A stretch of DNA of 64,000 bases from DATJAJ01 sp035622335 (GCA_035622335.1 DASPVO010000077.1:1-64000), one strand, 5' to 3'. Positions 25,124-34,013 are shown, counted from the stretch's first letter. Notes: a model not told the origin generated them from the letters alone. Numbers and translations are program-made.

Positions 25124-26785
25124 CTAGTCGAAGTCGCCGCCGCCGTCTCCCATGCCACCACCGGGCGGCGTTGCGGGCGCCTTGTTCTTGCCCGCTGCGA
25201 TGACGTCGTCGATGCGGAGTATCATCGAGGCAGCCTCCGTGGCTGACTTGATTATCTGCTCCTTCACGGCCAGGGGCTCGAAGATTTCTCGCTGATACAT
25301 GTCGCGGACCTTTCCTGCGGTGGCGTCGATACCTACCCAGGTCCCCCCTTCAGCGTGCTTGGCCCTGAATTCGACCTGCGCGTCGATAGGGTCGAGACCT
25401 GCGTTCTCGGCGAGCGCTATTGGTACGGACTCGAGCGCCTCTGCGAACTTCTGGGCCGCGAGCTGCTCTCTTCCGGAGAGCTTCTCCGCCCACTGCATCA
25501 CTTGGTACGCAGCCTCGGCTTCGGCCGCGCCCCCGCCAGCGACGATGTGAGGGTCCTCGATTACGTCCTTCGTCACCATCAGCGCGTCGTGAAGAGATCG
25601 CTCCCCTTCGTCGACTATCCGCTGAGTCCCTCCGCGTATCAGTATGGTGACAGCCTTCGGGTTCTTGCACCCCTCCACGAAGACCCACCTGTCCTCCTCG
25701 ATCTTCCTCTCTTCAACCAAGGCAGCGTAGCCCAGGTCGTCCTTCGAGAGGTCCTCGAAGTTGTTGACCACCCTGGCGCCCGTCGCCTTCGCGAGCTTGG
25801 TCATGTCGCTCTCCTTGGCTCTCCTCACCGCAAGCACGTCCGCCTTCGCCAGATAGTGCTGAGCGATGTCGTCTATCCCCTTCTGGCAGATCACGACGTT
25901 CGCACCCACTTCGACTATCTTGTCGACCATTCCCTTGAGCATCTTCGTCTCCTCGTCGAGGAACTCCTTCATCATGGACGGGTCGTTGATGTTCAACTTG
26001 GCGTCGAACTCGGTCTTCTCTATCTCGAATGGCGCGCTGACGAGAGCTATCTTCGCCTTCTCCTGCCTCTTGGGCATGCCCGAGTGCACGACCTCCTTGT
26101 CTAGCACGATGCCCTGCACGAGGGTGGTCTCCTTCAACGAGCCACCCGGCTTCTTCTCTACCTTGACGTTGTCAATATCGACCTTCGTCACCTTCTCAGT
26201 CTTCTCGGCGACCGCTAGCGCTGCGTCTACGACCAGTCCAGCGAGCTCCTGCGCCTCCCTGGAGACTAGCTTGGTCTGCATGCTCGTCCTAGCGACCTTG
26301 ACGAGCCACTCTCGGTCAGAGGGTGAGATCTTCTCAGCCGCCTGGCTGAGAGCTTCCGCTGCCCTTCTGGCGGCCTTCGTGTAACCATCAACGATCACAG
26401 TAGGATGAACGTCCTTGTCAAGAAGCTCTTCGGCCTTCTCGAGAAGGGCTCCGGCGAGCACGACCGCAGAAGTGGTTCCGTCCCCGACCTCGTTGTCGGT
26501 CGTCTTCGAGACCTCGACGAGCATCTTCGCGGCCGGATGCTGTACGTCGATTTCCTTCAGCATCGTGGCTCCGTCGTTCGTGATGGTGACGTCACCGAGC
26601 GAGTCGACGAGCATCTTGTCCATGCCTCTCGGTCCAAGAGACGTCTTCACGATCTCGGCTATCAGCTTCGCAGCCGCTATATTGTTCCTCTGAGCCTCCT
26701 TGCCTCTGTTCTGGCTAGAACCTTCCTTCAATATCAGAACCGGTTGACCGGACGACGTTACCGCAGGAATTGCTGTAGTAGACAT
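25124..26785 (-). CDS. thsA: Thermosome subunit (group II chaperonin)
   Basis: 553 residues. ATP-dependent protein folding in a double-ring complex in the cytoplasm. Diagnostic stretches are LGPRGMDKMLVDSLGDVTITNDGATML at the start, GDGTTSAVV with the catalytic Asp, and the Gly-rich C-terminal tail ending in GGMGDGGGDFD that lines the cavity. Length is standard. The promoter has TATA-like TTATATAC and an overlapping 8-bp-arm inverted repeat, with part of it resembling a repeat in front of hsp20, so heat control is plausible. Confidence 0.97.
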   Translation of the reverse strand: MSTTAIPAVTSSGQPVLILKEGSSQNRGKEAQRNNIAAAKLIAEIVKTSLGPRGMDKMLVDSLGDVTITNDGATMLKEIDVQHPAAKMLVEVSKTTDNEVGDGTTSAVVLAGALLEKAEELLDKDVHPTVIVDGYTKAARRAAEALSQAAEKISPSDREWLVKVARTSMQTKLVSREAQELAGLVVDAALAVAEKTEKVTKVDIDNVKVEKKPGGSLKETTLVQGIVLDKEVVHSGMPKRQEKAKIALVSAPFEIEKTEFDAKLNINDPSMMKEFLDEETKMLKGMVDKIVEVGANVVICQKGIDDIAQHYLAKADVLAVRRAKESDMTKLAKATGARVVNNFEDLSKDDLGYAALVEERKIEEDRWVFVEGCKNPKAVTILIRGGTQRIVDEGERSLHDALMVTKDVIEDPHIVAGGGAAEAEAAYQVMQWAEKLSGREQLAAQKFAEALESVPIALAENAGLDPIDAQVEFRAKHAEGGTWVGIDATAGKVRDMYQREIFEPLAVKEQIIKSATEAASMILRIDDVIAAGKNKAPATPPGGGMGDGGGDFD

Positions 26786-26799
26786 TGCGTTATATCGTG

Positions 26800-26822
26800 G
26801 GTATACAACTCCGTGTTGTATA
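26800..26822. promoter_or_regulatory. Inverted repeat in the thermosome promoter
   Basis: TATACAAC at 26802-26809 and GTTGTATA at 26815-26822 are perfect inverted arms around a 5-nt centre, overlapping the TATA box region of the minus-strand thermosome gene. The left arm in context, GGTATACAAC, differs at one base from GGTATACTAC in the hsp20 promoter. Candidate heat-shock operator. Confidence 0.5.
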
Positions 26823-26858
26823 TAAGAATTTCCAGGCTGCCCGGCGAGTTATCGCCCG

Positions 26859-27401
26859 CTACTTCGCGTACGCCAATCTGCTGCTGAACCACGAGCGGAG
26901 CGGCGGGTCAACGTCCATCTGCCAGAAGAGGGCGTTGAGCTCGCCCCTGTGCTGCAACTCCTCTTCGACCATGTGCCAGATGATGTCGGAAAGGCACGTG
27001 GTGAACTTGTATGGTTTGCCGTTCCCTCCTATGCCTCTTACCTCCATCGGGCGCCAGAGACTCTCAGGAGTGGCAGACTTCATCACCCTCCCTACCGAGC
27101 GTGCTACTCGCTTCTCCAGCTTCCTCATCTCCTCGTCGCTCAGACTCTTCCCGACCAGATCTACAGAGTCGCTTTCGTCGAACCTGCCCTGGGGGACGTT
27201 CTCGAACCACCAGATGTAGTCCTCGACCATGTGAAGGTAGATATTCTGAATCGAGCCCCAAGACGCGCCCCTGTCCTTCTTTCTTTCCTTGGCAGGGAGG
27301 CGGAGGATCGCTTCGAGATACTCGCCCATGGACCTGGTGCTCCAGTCACACCATGCTCGTGCGAGCACAACCTCGTTCGGCGGGTTTCTCGACTTGCTCA
27401 T
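26859..27401 (-). CDS. DinB/YfiT-like four-helix protein
   Basis: About 180 residues from ATG 27401, which overlaps the TGA of the PCD gene as ATGA. Helical bundle with histidines at IQNIYLHMVEDYIWWF and IIWHMVEEELQHRGELNAL that fit the three-His metal site of the DinB superfamily. DinB-like proteins are metal-dependent transferases or of unknown role; none can be specified here. Translationally coupled to the carbinolamine dehydratase. Confidence 0.78.
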   Translation of the reverse strand: MSKSRNPPNEVVLARAWCDWSTRSMGEYLEAILRLPAKERKKDRGASWGSIQNIYLHMVEDYIWWFENVPQGRFDESDSVDLVGKSLSDEEMRKLEKRVARSVGRVMKSATPESLWRPMEVRGIGGNGKPYKFTTCLSDIIWHMVEEELQHRGELNALFWQMDVDPPLRSWFSSRLAYAK

Positions 27402-27685
27402 ACCGGTGACAGCCGGTCTATCGCTTTCGCGAGCTGGACGTCCCAGCTCGTCACCCCTCCCTCGGAGTGGGTCTGGATGGAGAGAGTGACGCTCGTCCAT
27501 ACCACTTTGATGTCCGGATGATGCTCCATCTTCTCAGCCACCTCAGCAACCCTGTTCACGAATCCAATCCCGTCCATGAAGTGCTCGAACTCAAACGTCT
27601 TCGTGATGAACGAACCCTTGGACTTCCATCCCTTGAGTCCGCGAAGCCTCTCCTTGACTTCGGCCTTCGTTAGAAGCTTGGGCAT
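27398..27685 (-). CDS. Pterin-4a-carbinolamine dehydratase-like protein
   Basis: About 95 residues starting MPKLLTKAEVKERL. The PCD motif EHHPDIKVVWTSVTLSIQTHSEGGVTSWD contains the active-site EHHP and the later HSEGG-T--D. The enzyme dehydrates 4a-hydroxy-tetrahydropterin; archaeal copies occur without aromatic hydroxylases, so the physiological partner may be a molybdopterin or other pterin path. ATG 27685 is chosen because the domain begins there; upstream in-frame starts at 27724 and 27733 exist. A TATA-like CTAAAATTTG lies at 27732-27742. Confidence 0.85.
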   Translation of the reverse strand: MPKLLTKAEVKERLRGLKGWKSKGSFITKTFEFEHFMDGIGFVNRVAEVAEKMEHHPDIKVVWTSVTLSIQTHSEGGVTSWDVQLAKAIDRLSPV

Positions 27686-27731
27686 GTCATCGCCCGCGCG
27701 CAACGCCCTTATGAACAGTGTCATCGCAAGC

Positions 27732-27742
27732 AAATTTTAGCG
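27732..27742. promoter_or_regulatory. Bidirectional TATA-like box
   Basis: GCAAATTTTAG sits between the PCD-DinB operon (minus) and the small hypothetical gene starting at 27758 (plus). On the plus strand it is about 25 nt before TTG 27758; on the minus strand it precedes the PCD gene by a short leader. It may serve both genes. Confidence 0.4.
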
Positions 27743-27757
27743 ATTCAGCAATCCCTT

Positions 27758-28126
27758 TTGACCAGACGCGTTTACGTTCGCCCAAGGAGTTATGCGGACG
27801 TGGTAGGGAAAGGGTCAGCCAGGCTACGGGAATCCGCAGAGTCGTTCTGCCGGCTGGCTGGAGACCTCTCCTCCTGCGAGGGGGGACTTCATTCCCCTGC
27901 CTCGTCCAAGGCTCTGAGGCAGGTGGTCAAGCCAAAGTCGCCTGTGGGAACGATGAGAAAAGTCGGTATCGCCCTAATCGCCTGTCCGGACCCGATCAGC
28001 GGGATACCCGGAGCTGCCCTCGTGGCTTCTTCGTATGTCATGAAGAAGAAGGAACCGGTAGGGGTCGGACAGCTCGCGGTCGAGACAAACAAGATTCTCA
28101 GAGAGTTAAGTTCCTTTAGACTTTAA
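27758..28126 (+). CDS. Small hypothetical protein
   Basis: 122 residues from a leaderless TTG. N-terminal part is basic and poorly structured; the C-terminal 60 residues (MRKVGIALIACPDPISGIPGAALVASSYVMKKKEPVGV in two runs) contain a hydrophobic Gly/Pro-rich hairpin that looks like a short membrane-associated segment followed by a charged helix. I believe similar short proteins occur in related archaea but cannot name a family. Function unknown. Confidence 0.65.
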   Translation: MTRRVYVRPRSYADVVGKGSARLRESAESFCRLAGDLSSCEGGLHSPASSKALRQVVKPKSPVGTMRKVGIALIACPDPISGIPGAALVASSYVMKKKEPVGVGQLAVETNKILRELSSFRL

Positions 28127-28155
28127 GTAACCCTGAGGGGAAGTTTGAATTCCGT

Positions 28156-28449
28156 TTGGAAGTCAAGCCGACCAAGGGACTGCGAGTGAGAGTCAGCGCG
28201 ACGAGGGAAGCCGTCTTTGGAGACGAGTCTGTCTCGGTCAGCAAGGTAGTGATTACGGAAAAGAGCAGCGTGGGGACCATGACCGGGATGACGCTCGCTG
28301 GTTTCTGTGAAGTCGAGATGGACGCGCTTGACGGAAAGAAGCACTGGTACCCCATCGACGAGCTCCGCGGCGAAGGAGGCGAGGTCGTCAAGGAGGACGA
28401 GATTCAACTCGACGCCGACGAGGACGAGGGAGAAGACGAAGACGAGTAG
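28156..28449 (+). CDS. Small hypothetical protein with acidic tail
   Basis: 97 residues. A compact beta-rich N-terminal part (KGLRVRVSATREAVFGDE, KVVITEKSSVG) is followed by a tail of Asp and Glu (about residues 78-97). TTG start lies about 30 nt after a TATA-like CTTTAAGTAAC. The acidic end is common in archaeal nucleic-acid-mimic or interaction proteins, but no function can be assigned. Eight nucleotides separate it from the next gene, so both form an operon. Confidence 0.75.
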   Translation: MEVKPTKGLRVRVSATREAVFGDESVSVSKVVITEKSSVGTMTGMTLAGFCEVEMDALDGKKHWYPIDELRGEGGEVVKEDEIQLDADEDEGEDEDE

Positions 28450-28457
28450 GTGCCTCA

Positions 28458-28793
28458 TTGGCCGAACCCAATCCCGCAGAGCTCGTGTTCGTGGTTGACA
28501 TCGATACCTTCGAGGGAAAGGGCTTCGTCGGCTCTTCCGAATACGAAGGCGTCAAACTGAACATAGCGTTCGACGGCGAGGACTCAGGGACCTACTTGAC
28601 CCCGGAGATGTGCAAGAGGATTCGCGCGAGGAAGGGGGCCAAGCTGACCCTGGTCGCTGAAAGGGAAACGGCACCCGTCGTCATCTCGAGCGTCTTGGTT
28701 GCAGCCAGAGAACGCGTAAGAGTCTCGAGCTCCTCGCTCTACAAGATCTTGGGCGAGGACGGCGGAGGAATCTTCAGGATTAGGAAGTCCTAA
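28458..28793 (+). CDS. Small hypothetical protein
   Basis: 111 residues from TTG 28458. Predicted beta-rich fold: VFVVDIDTFEGKGFVG, GVKLNIAFDGEDSGTYLTPEMC, then AKLTLVAERETAPVVISSVL. No known motif. Follows the acidic-tail protein directly and probably acts with it. Its end overlaps the convergent nucleotidyltransferase-like gene by 4 nt. Confidence 0.75.
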   Translation: MAEPNPAELVFVVDIDTFEGKGFVGSSEYEGVKLNIAFDGEDSGTYLTPEMCKRIRARKGAKLTLVAERETAPVVISSVLVAARERVRVSSSSLYKILGEDGGGIFRIRKS

Positions 28794-29548
28794 GAGAAGA
28801 CCGCATCGCTGTCAGAGTCCGGAAGTTCGTACCATCTGGCCTTCTCCCCGATTCTCGCGCGGACCCTCCATCCAAGAGTCTTTGGCTCGTTCTCCATGAG
28901 CGTGTTCACAGTGTCGATTCTTGAAAGAACCCTGTCCCTCAGCGGCTCATCGAGTCCCTGGGCGCGCTTCGAGAGGGCGTCAAGGTTCCTAGAGAACGTC
29001 TTGTAGAGGCCCCAGTCTTTTGCGCAGGCTTCCGCGATTAGCTCTCCGTCGATTTCGCCCTTCGTCACTTCGTGATCGGCGAAGGCTGCGATGAGGTCAA
29101 GGAACTCCTTCTCGGTTATCTCTACTACCTGTAGTTTGGTCATTACTAGGTCCGTGAACGGGAGCGTCTTCAACCCCGGCAGCAGCCTGTCGCTGAAATC
29201 GAACTTGTGGCACATCGCGAACTGATCGAGGAATATGTCCACCCTCCTCCTGTTCGCCATGTCATAGTAGATCAGCCTCTGCCCCATGCTCAACCTGTTG
29301 AACATCTCCCTCGGCTTGTATCCCAATTCTTCCATGAGTCTCGATACCTTGCCGGAGTCGCTCTTTCTGCCCACCAGGTCGATGTCCTTGTTCTCTCTAC
29401 GGTACTTCTCCACGCTTGCGGTCGGGCAAGTCAGCTTGAAAGCGAGTCCTCCCAAGAGCCTCAGCATCACGTCCCTCCCCTCCCCCTCTTCGACTATTTG
29501 GAGCGCAGCGTCCATCGCGTTCTTTGGCACCGTCACGACTCGCTCCAT
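28790..29548 (-). CDS. Nucleotidyltransferase-fold protein
   Basis: About 252 residues. LRLLGGLAFKLTCP followed by NKDIDLVGRKSDSGKVSRLMEELGY gives the GG....D-D pattern of the minimal nucleotidyltransferase fold (as in AbiEii-like or DUF-type proteins), and RRVDIFLDQ supplies the third carboxylate. The second half is helical. ATG 29548 is chosen because TATA-like CTTATATCG lies about 27 nt upstream; ATG/other start at 29563 would be only 10 nt from it. No partner antitoxin-like gene is adjacent, so a toxin role is not supported. Confidence 0.7.
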   Translation of the reverse strand: MERVVTVPKNAMDAALQIVEEGEGRDVMLRLLGGLAFKLTCPTASVEKYRRENKDIDLVGRKSDSGKVSRLMEELGYKPREMFNRLSMGQRLIYYDMANRRRVDIFLDQFAMCHKFDFSDRLLPGLKTLPFTDLVMTKLQVVEITEKEFLDLIAAFADHEVTKGEIDGELIAEACAKDWGLYKTFSRNLDALSKRAQGLDEPLRDRVLSRIDTVNTLMENEPKTLGWRVRARIGEKARWYELPDSDSDAVFS

Positions 29549-29634
29549 CGGCACTGCCGGCAATTCCTCCGAAGCGATATAAGGAATTGTCCGTGTCCGA
29601 CTCTTTTCACACGGCCCTGATAATCTGACTCAGA

Positions 29635-29955
29635 CTAGCGCGATTCTTCGTGGCGGCTCCTCGCGTCCATGAGCACCCACTGTGGCTTCGCCCACCTCTC
29701 TTCATCTCCCTGAGAGTTGCGTATTACGACGACCCGGCCGTCGTCGTCGACCGTCTCCAAGGCTGGATTCCTCGCCCTCATTCTGGAGTATTCCTTGTCG
29801 GAGACTTCGGTGTACTCTCTGCCCTTGCCGATGCTCGCCTGCCACGTTGCGTTAGTGCCGTCTAGCGAGAATGAGATTGACGTGCTCCCGGCTTCGAAGT
29901 AGACCTTGGCGTACCTGATCTTCTTGGGAAGCTGGTGCTCGAGGCGGAGCTTCAT
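29635..29955 (-). CDS. Hypothetical protein
   Basis: 106 residues from ATG 29955 (a longer version begins at 29973). Beta-rich: KIRYAKVYFEAGSTSISFSLDG, ATWQASIGKGREYTEV, then RVVVIRNSQGDEERW. A TATA-like TTAATAAG at 29977-29985 on the minus strand fits initiation at 29955. It is divergent from the nurA-like gene with overlapping 5' ends. No family recognised. Confidence 0.7.
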   Translation of the reverse strand: MKLRLEHQLPKKIRYAKVYFEAGSTSISFSLDGTNATWQASIGKGREYTEVSDKEYSRMRARNPALETVDDDGRVVVIRNSQGDEERWAKPQWVLMDARSRHEESR

Positions 29956-29963
29956 CTGGTTCT

Positions 29964-31793
29964 GTGATGCCATTTTCGCTTATTAACGTATTCCCAGACT
30001 TTTCGGGGTGTAACGATGCCTTCAGGACGAGTGGATGCAGACTGAGCAGCGAGCTAGCAGAGCAACTTTCGAAGGAGACCTCAGACCTGATGGCGAGGTT
30101 CGAGAGCAGAGTTGGAGCATTCGCCGGACGTCAGGACCTTGCGGTATTCACGGTGAATGCAGACCGCGAGGATGCGAGAGCCTTCGCCAGGGAATATCTC
30201 GGCGAGGGAGAACACACCGCGACTGGGATAGACGGGTCCATGGACTTCGACGAGAGGCTACAGATGATGCTCTTCTATTCCAACGCGACAGCCTACAGCT
30301 GTCCGATTTCCATCAGCGACGATGTTAGGGTGGACCTCGACTCGGCCAGGAGGGATTCGAGGCTCGCCGCTTCAGCCGCGGTGCCTCTTTGGGCAGAAGA
30401 CCTCGGTGACGTACTGAGCGACCAACTCGAGGTAGACATTGAGCTCGAACATTCCCTAGAGAAGATACCCAACGCCTTCATGACTTTGGGCGAACTCTAC
30501 CTTGCTGTAGAGGCGTGCGAGAAATCCAAGGTGGTCTTCCTGGACAGGCCCATCTCGGGCACCTACTCTACGCTTGCAAGGGACGCACGGCTGCTGCTGA
30601 GGAGGAGAGAGAGCAAGCTGACAAAGTGGAAGCGGGAGTCGAGCGTCACATTGCTGGACCTCTTTCTCGCGATAAACTTGGGCCCTCCCACCATGCACGT
30701 CTCGACCAGACCGAGGTACCTTCGCATGGCCTTGATCAGAGAGCTCTCAAAGGGTCCCGCGACGGTCTCAGAGCTCTGCACCAGACTAGGAGTGAGTCAG
30801 AGTGACGTGGACAGGGCAAGGAAGAGACTCATGGAAGCCGGCAAGAGCTACGGAGGCAGGGTGCTCGAAGAGGGAGGACCCGGGGCACTTTGTCTGGCAG
30901 AGGAAGCAAGGGGATTCTGGGAGAGGGTGGTGAAGCTGGCGCTCGACTACTCGAGGGATGTCTTCGGCAACAGGAAGCACCCATTGGCACTGAACTCAGA
31001 AGAATACCTGACGATCCTTGACGTCAGCACGGTCTGCCTCGTCCTATTAGAATACCTACAGCAGCTCGCACACGAGAAGAGGATTCTCCTGATTGGGATT
31101 GCGAAGGACACCACCGCAACCGACATCTCCAGGGCGGTCATGCCTTTTGCGGCAGCCACTGGTCAGGTGGACCTGTCCGCCCCTCAGCCCAAGCTGAAGA
31201 ACGACAGAGCGTTCCTGGCTATACTCAGCGCAGAAAATCCTGCGATCAGGACTCCGTGGCGGACGATGGGGTACGACTCCTGCTTCTCCACCATAGTGTC
31301 GTTTGGTGGGAAGCTGGTGAGCGCCAGAAAGGCGGTGTCCCGAGAGCGAATCTTCGTCCGCTCCTACTTTCAGCTGCGGACGCTGAAGAGCGATCAAGCG
31401 GTCCGCTCCCAAGTCTTCCTCTTCGACAGACCATACGAATCAGAGGATGCCGGTTCGGACAAGAAATTCAAGGTAGTCGAACGGGACTCGGAGTCGCAGA
31501 TCTCCGCATACTTCGAAGGAAGGGACGGTAGCAGACTATCGAACCTCGCTCTCTTCGTCCTTTCATTGTGCGACAACCCAGAGGTCTTCGAGGCCTTCGG
31601 CCACAACCAGCTTCTATTTCTCGCGGACAAGGCCGTCAAGGCCGAGGTCAAGATGCTCAGGAGCTCCCTGAGGGGGGTCGCGGACCTCAGGGTGGGGGGT
31701 GCCTCGACCAGGAGCAAGATCTTTGGGCTCGTCACCACGTACAGAGAACAGAGAGCCGAAGCGGAGTACGCAAGGACACGGAGGGCGAGATGA
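29964..31793 (+). CDS. nurA: NurA-domain nuclease with internal HTH
   Basis: Up to 609 residues. ATGIDGSMDFDERLQMMLFYSNATAYSCPI gives the NurA catalytic Asp in the DGS motif, and RILLIGIAKDTTATDISR is the later conserved strand and Lys/Asp. Between them (about residues 250-300) lies a winged-helix-like segment, MALIRELSKGPATVSELCTRLGVSQSDVDRARKRLMEAG, not part of usual NurA (about 330-450 residues). NurA is the 5'-3' nuclease that works with the HerA hexamer in DNA end resection. It overlaps herA by ATGA. Start is uncertain: GTG 29964, ATG 29967 or ATG 30090; the TATA-like TTATTAAC at 29980-29987 lies downstream of the first two. Confidence 0.75.
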   Translation: MMPFSLINVFPDFSGCNDAFRTSGCRLSSELAEQLSKETSDLMARFESRVGAFAGRQDLAVFTVNADREDARAFAREYLGEGEHTATGIDGSMDFDERLQMMLFYSNATAYSCPISISDDVRVDLDSARRDSRLAASAAVPLWAEDLGDVLSDQLEVDIELEHSLEKIPNAFMTLGELYLAVEACEKSKVVFLDRPISGTYSTLARDARLLLRRRESKLTKWKRESSVTLLDLFLAINLGPPTMHVSTRPRYLRMALIRELSKGPATVSELCTRLGVSQSDVDRARKRLMEAGKSYGGRVLEEGGPGALCLAEEARGFWERVVKLALDYSRDVFGNRKHPLALNSEEYLTILDVSTVCLVLLEYLQQLAHEKRILLIGIAKDTTATDISRAVMPFAAATGQVDLSAPQPKLKNDRAFLAILSAENPAIRTPWRTMGYDSCFSTIVSFGGKLVSARKAVSRERIFVRSYFQLRTLKSDQAVRSQVFLFDRPYESEDAGSDKKFKVVERDSESQISAYFEGRDGSRLSNLALFVLSLCDNPEVFEAFGHNQLLFLADKAVKAEVKMLRSSLRGVADLRVGGASTRSKIFGLVTTYREQRAEAEYARTRRAR

Positions 31794-33562
31794 GTGTGAG
31801 CGGAGATACCCACGGGGTCTTCGACGACATGGGCGGAGAGTTTGAAGCCCGTCTGAAGAGAAACACGATATCGACAAGGACGTCCGTGAGCGACGGGCGC
31901 GAGTTGACGACCTCCAGCCCCCTCTCGATTCTCGAGGCCAGGTTCAGCTTCAAGGTTCTCGACAGGCTCTACTTCCCCAGCTTCATCGGGATCGAGAGAG
32001 ACGTTGAAGGATCGGGCAAGTTTGTGGTCTACGAGGTGATTGGCGTCAACCCGACCCACTACCAGCTTCCCGGGGTCGACTCTTCTATGCCGACCCTGCT
32101 CAGAAAGGAATACCTGGATACCATCAAGGAGAGCTGGGGGCGCTCTCAGGAGACATGGATCGACCTGGCGGCTGTTCCCACCTCGTACATAGCATCCGTG
32201 GAGAACGAAGGGCTTGCGTTCTCGAGGTCGCCGTACGCCCCGCTTCCCGGTTCTCGGGGATATCTTCTCTCGAAGGAGTCGGTCAGGTCGTTTCTCTGCG
32301 AGGGCGCGGGGGAGAGGATAGGTACGATGGCCGGCTTCGACCTTCCGTTCACGGTCAACATGACAAACATGATCACGTTTCACTGCGGCTTCTTCGCCTT
32401 CACCGGAAGCGGAAAGTCGAACCTGATCAGCACCCTGCTGAGGACAGCCATCAGCAGCCAGCCCGACCTGACGGTCGTCATCCTGGACATCGCGGGCGAG
32501 TACACGGTAAACCTGCTGGACCTTCTTCAGGAGGACTCGAAGCTGATTAGCACGGAGAGCTTCGAATCCGAGGAGGAATTCTGCAATTCACAGGCGATAC
32601 CTGAGAGCGTTGAAGCGAGGATAGGCAGGGCGGCATTCGAGGCCGCTCTTGGAAAGGCGTACAGGCTCGGCGTCGAGCGTCTCTCGCTTCAGGAGTCCGG
32701 AGGGCTCGACCTTGGCTGGATCCAACAGTTGCTTCAGGGGACGGTCGACAGTGGAAAGGCGGGCGCTACGGCCGCGAAGGTGCACCTCGGTACGTTCACG
32801 GCCGACTTTTACGAGCGGCGCGGTTTGAGGCCCAGCACGAGGCTGTCGGACCTGGATGACGATGCGAGGACGTCTTTGCGCTCCCTGCTCAACCAAATCT
32901 CCGAGGGCGTTCACGAAAAGTCGGGCCTTCGAGTCGACCTCGAACTGATCGTAGAACAGCTCAGCACTGGAAACTTCGGGTCGACGTCGATGCGAGGGCT
33001 GACTCCAGAGAGGCTCGCGGAGATGATCGCCACTGGGAAGGCAGCCAGGCTTAACATCGTCTACATGCCCGAGCCCGTTCACGCGAGGCAGGCGGCCCAC
33101 AGGCTCATCACAAGGCTCCTCTTTCTGAAGAAGAAGTACGGAAACAGCAGGCGCGTCCTCTTCGTTCTCGACGAGGCACAGGAGTACATCCCGGACAATC
33201 CCACCGACCGGCAGTTCACCGTGCAGTCCAATTCCGCCGTGGAACAGCTTCTCAGACAGGGCAGGAAGTATCGCCTCCACTGCTGGGTCGCCACTCAGCG
33301 GGTCGCGCACCTCAACGTCAACGCCCTACAGCAGCTTCACAGTTACTTTGTGAGCACTCTTCCCAGGATGTACGACAGGATGGTGATCGCGGACGCCTTC
33401 GCCCTCCCGTATGAGGTCTTGGAGCGCTCTGCTCAGCTGGAGACGGGCGAGTGGCTCTTCGTCTCCTTCAAGGCTTCAAAGCAGAAGAACGTCCCGGTGT
33501 TCCTGAAGACCGACAACAACGAAGATCGTCTCGTCGAGAGCCTAGCCAAGCGGCGAGTCTGA
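31790..33562 (+). CDS. herA: HerA-family DNA translocase/helicase
   Basis: 590 residues. N-terminal HAS-barrel-like part (FKVLDRLYFPSFIGI, PGSRGYLLSKESV), Walker A AFTGSGKSNLISTLL at about residue 203-214, Walker B VVILDIAGEYTVNLL, and the second acidic motif VLFVLDEAQEYIP at about 460, followed by RQGRKYRLHCWVATQRVAHLNVNAL, the sensor/arginine region. It pumps DNA for NurA during break repair. The ATG at 31790 overlaps the NurA stop, so they are co-translated. Mre11 and Rad50, which often accompany this pair, are not in the window. Confidence 0.92.
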   Translation: MSVSGDTHGVFDDMGGEFEARLKRNTISTRTSVSDGRELTTSSPLSILEARFSFKVLDRLYFPSFIGIERDVEGSGKFVVYEVIGVNPTHYQLPGVDSSMPTLLRKEYLDTIKESWGRSQETWIDLAAVPTSYIASVENEGLAFSRSPYAPLPGSRGYLLSKESVRSFLCEGAGERIGTMAGFDLPFTVNMTNMITFHCGFFAFTGSGKSNLISTLLRTAISSQPDLTVVILDIAGEYTVNLLDLLQEDSKLISTESFESEEEFCNSQAIPESVEARIGRAAFEAALGKAYRLGVERLSLQESGGLDLGWIQQLLQGTVDSGKAGATAAKVHLGTFTADFYERRGLRPSTRLSDLDDDARTSLRSLLNQISEGVHEKSGLRVDLELIVEQLSTGNFGSTSMRGLTPERLAEMIATGKAARLNIVYMPEPVHARQAAHRLITRLLFLKKKYGNSRRVLFVLDEAQEYIPDNPTDRQFTVQSNSAVEQLLRQGRKYRLHCWVATQRVAHLNVNALQQLHSYFVSTLPRMYDRMVIADAFALPYEVLERSAQLETGEWLFVSFKASKQKNVPVFLKTDNNEDRLVESLAKRRV

Positions 33563-33575
33563 TCGAAGGCATCCC

Positions 33576-34013
33576 TCACCTGGAGAGGTACGTCTGGTGG
33601 ACAACGCGCATGCACGCGTCCATCACGTAGGGTATCCCGTTTTCAGTGAGAAGCCTCCCCGCCTCATCGTTTCGCAACCCTGTCTGCGACCAGAAGGCGA
33701 TTCTCTTTCCCGTGCGCTTGTTCATCTCGACGACCTGAGCAGCGACTGAAGGGAGCTCCTCGCTCGGTCTGAAGACCTCGACCGCGTCGACTTCGCGAGC
33801 CAGGTCCAGGGGAATCTCCTCGAGGCTGTGCCATGACCTCTCGCCGAAGATGGAGTCAGCCGTCGGGTTGACCGGGACGAGCCTGTAACCGCGCTGTTGC
33901 ATGTAGAGCGGCACAGAGTGGGCTTCCTTCTCAGGATTCTTTGAAGCTCCTACAACGGCGATGACCTTACTCCTTCTGAGGACATCCTGCGGCGGCTCTG
34001 TGAAACTCGCCAC
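33576..34013 (-). CDS. CoA-binding domain protein (YccU type)
   Basis: 145 residues, Rossmann-like CoA-binding fold: VIAVVGASKNPEKEAHSVPLYMQQRGYRLVPVNP, then DAVEVFRPSEELPSVAAQVV and AFWSQTGLRNDEAGRLLTENGI, all standard for the stand-alone CoA-binding domain family. The conserved Cys-containing end is DACMRVVHQ. Biological role is not known in archaea. GTG start at 34013 lies about 24 nt after TATA-like ATATTAAG. Confidence 0.88.
   Translation of the reverse strand: MASFTEPPQDVLRRSKVIAVVGASKNPEKEAHSVPLYMQQRGYRLVPVNPTADSIFGERSWHSLEEIPLDLAREVDAVEVFRPSEELPSVAAQVVEMNKRTGKRIAFWSQTGLRNDEAGRLLTENGIPYVMDACMRVVHQTYLSR

Noticed and set aside
28790..29548. AbiEii-type toxin of a toxin-antitoxin pair
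   Set aside because: The nucleotidyltransferase fold fits loosely, but no antitoxin gene is adjacent, and the neighbours are on the other strand.
31568..31789. N-terminal extension of the HerA gene
   Set aside because: This part reads the NurA gene in another frame. The ATGA overlap at 31790 and HerA domain start give the true beginning.
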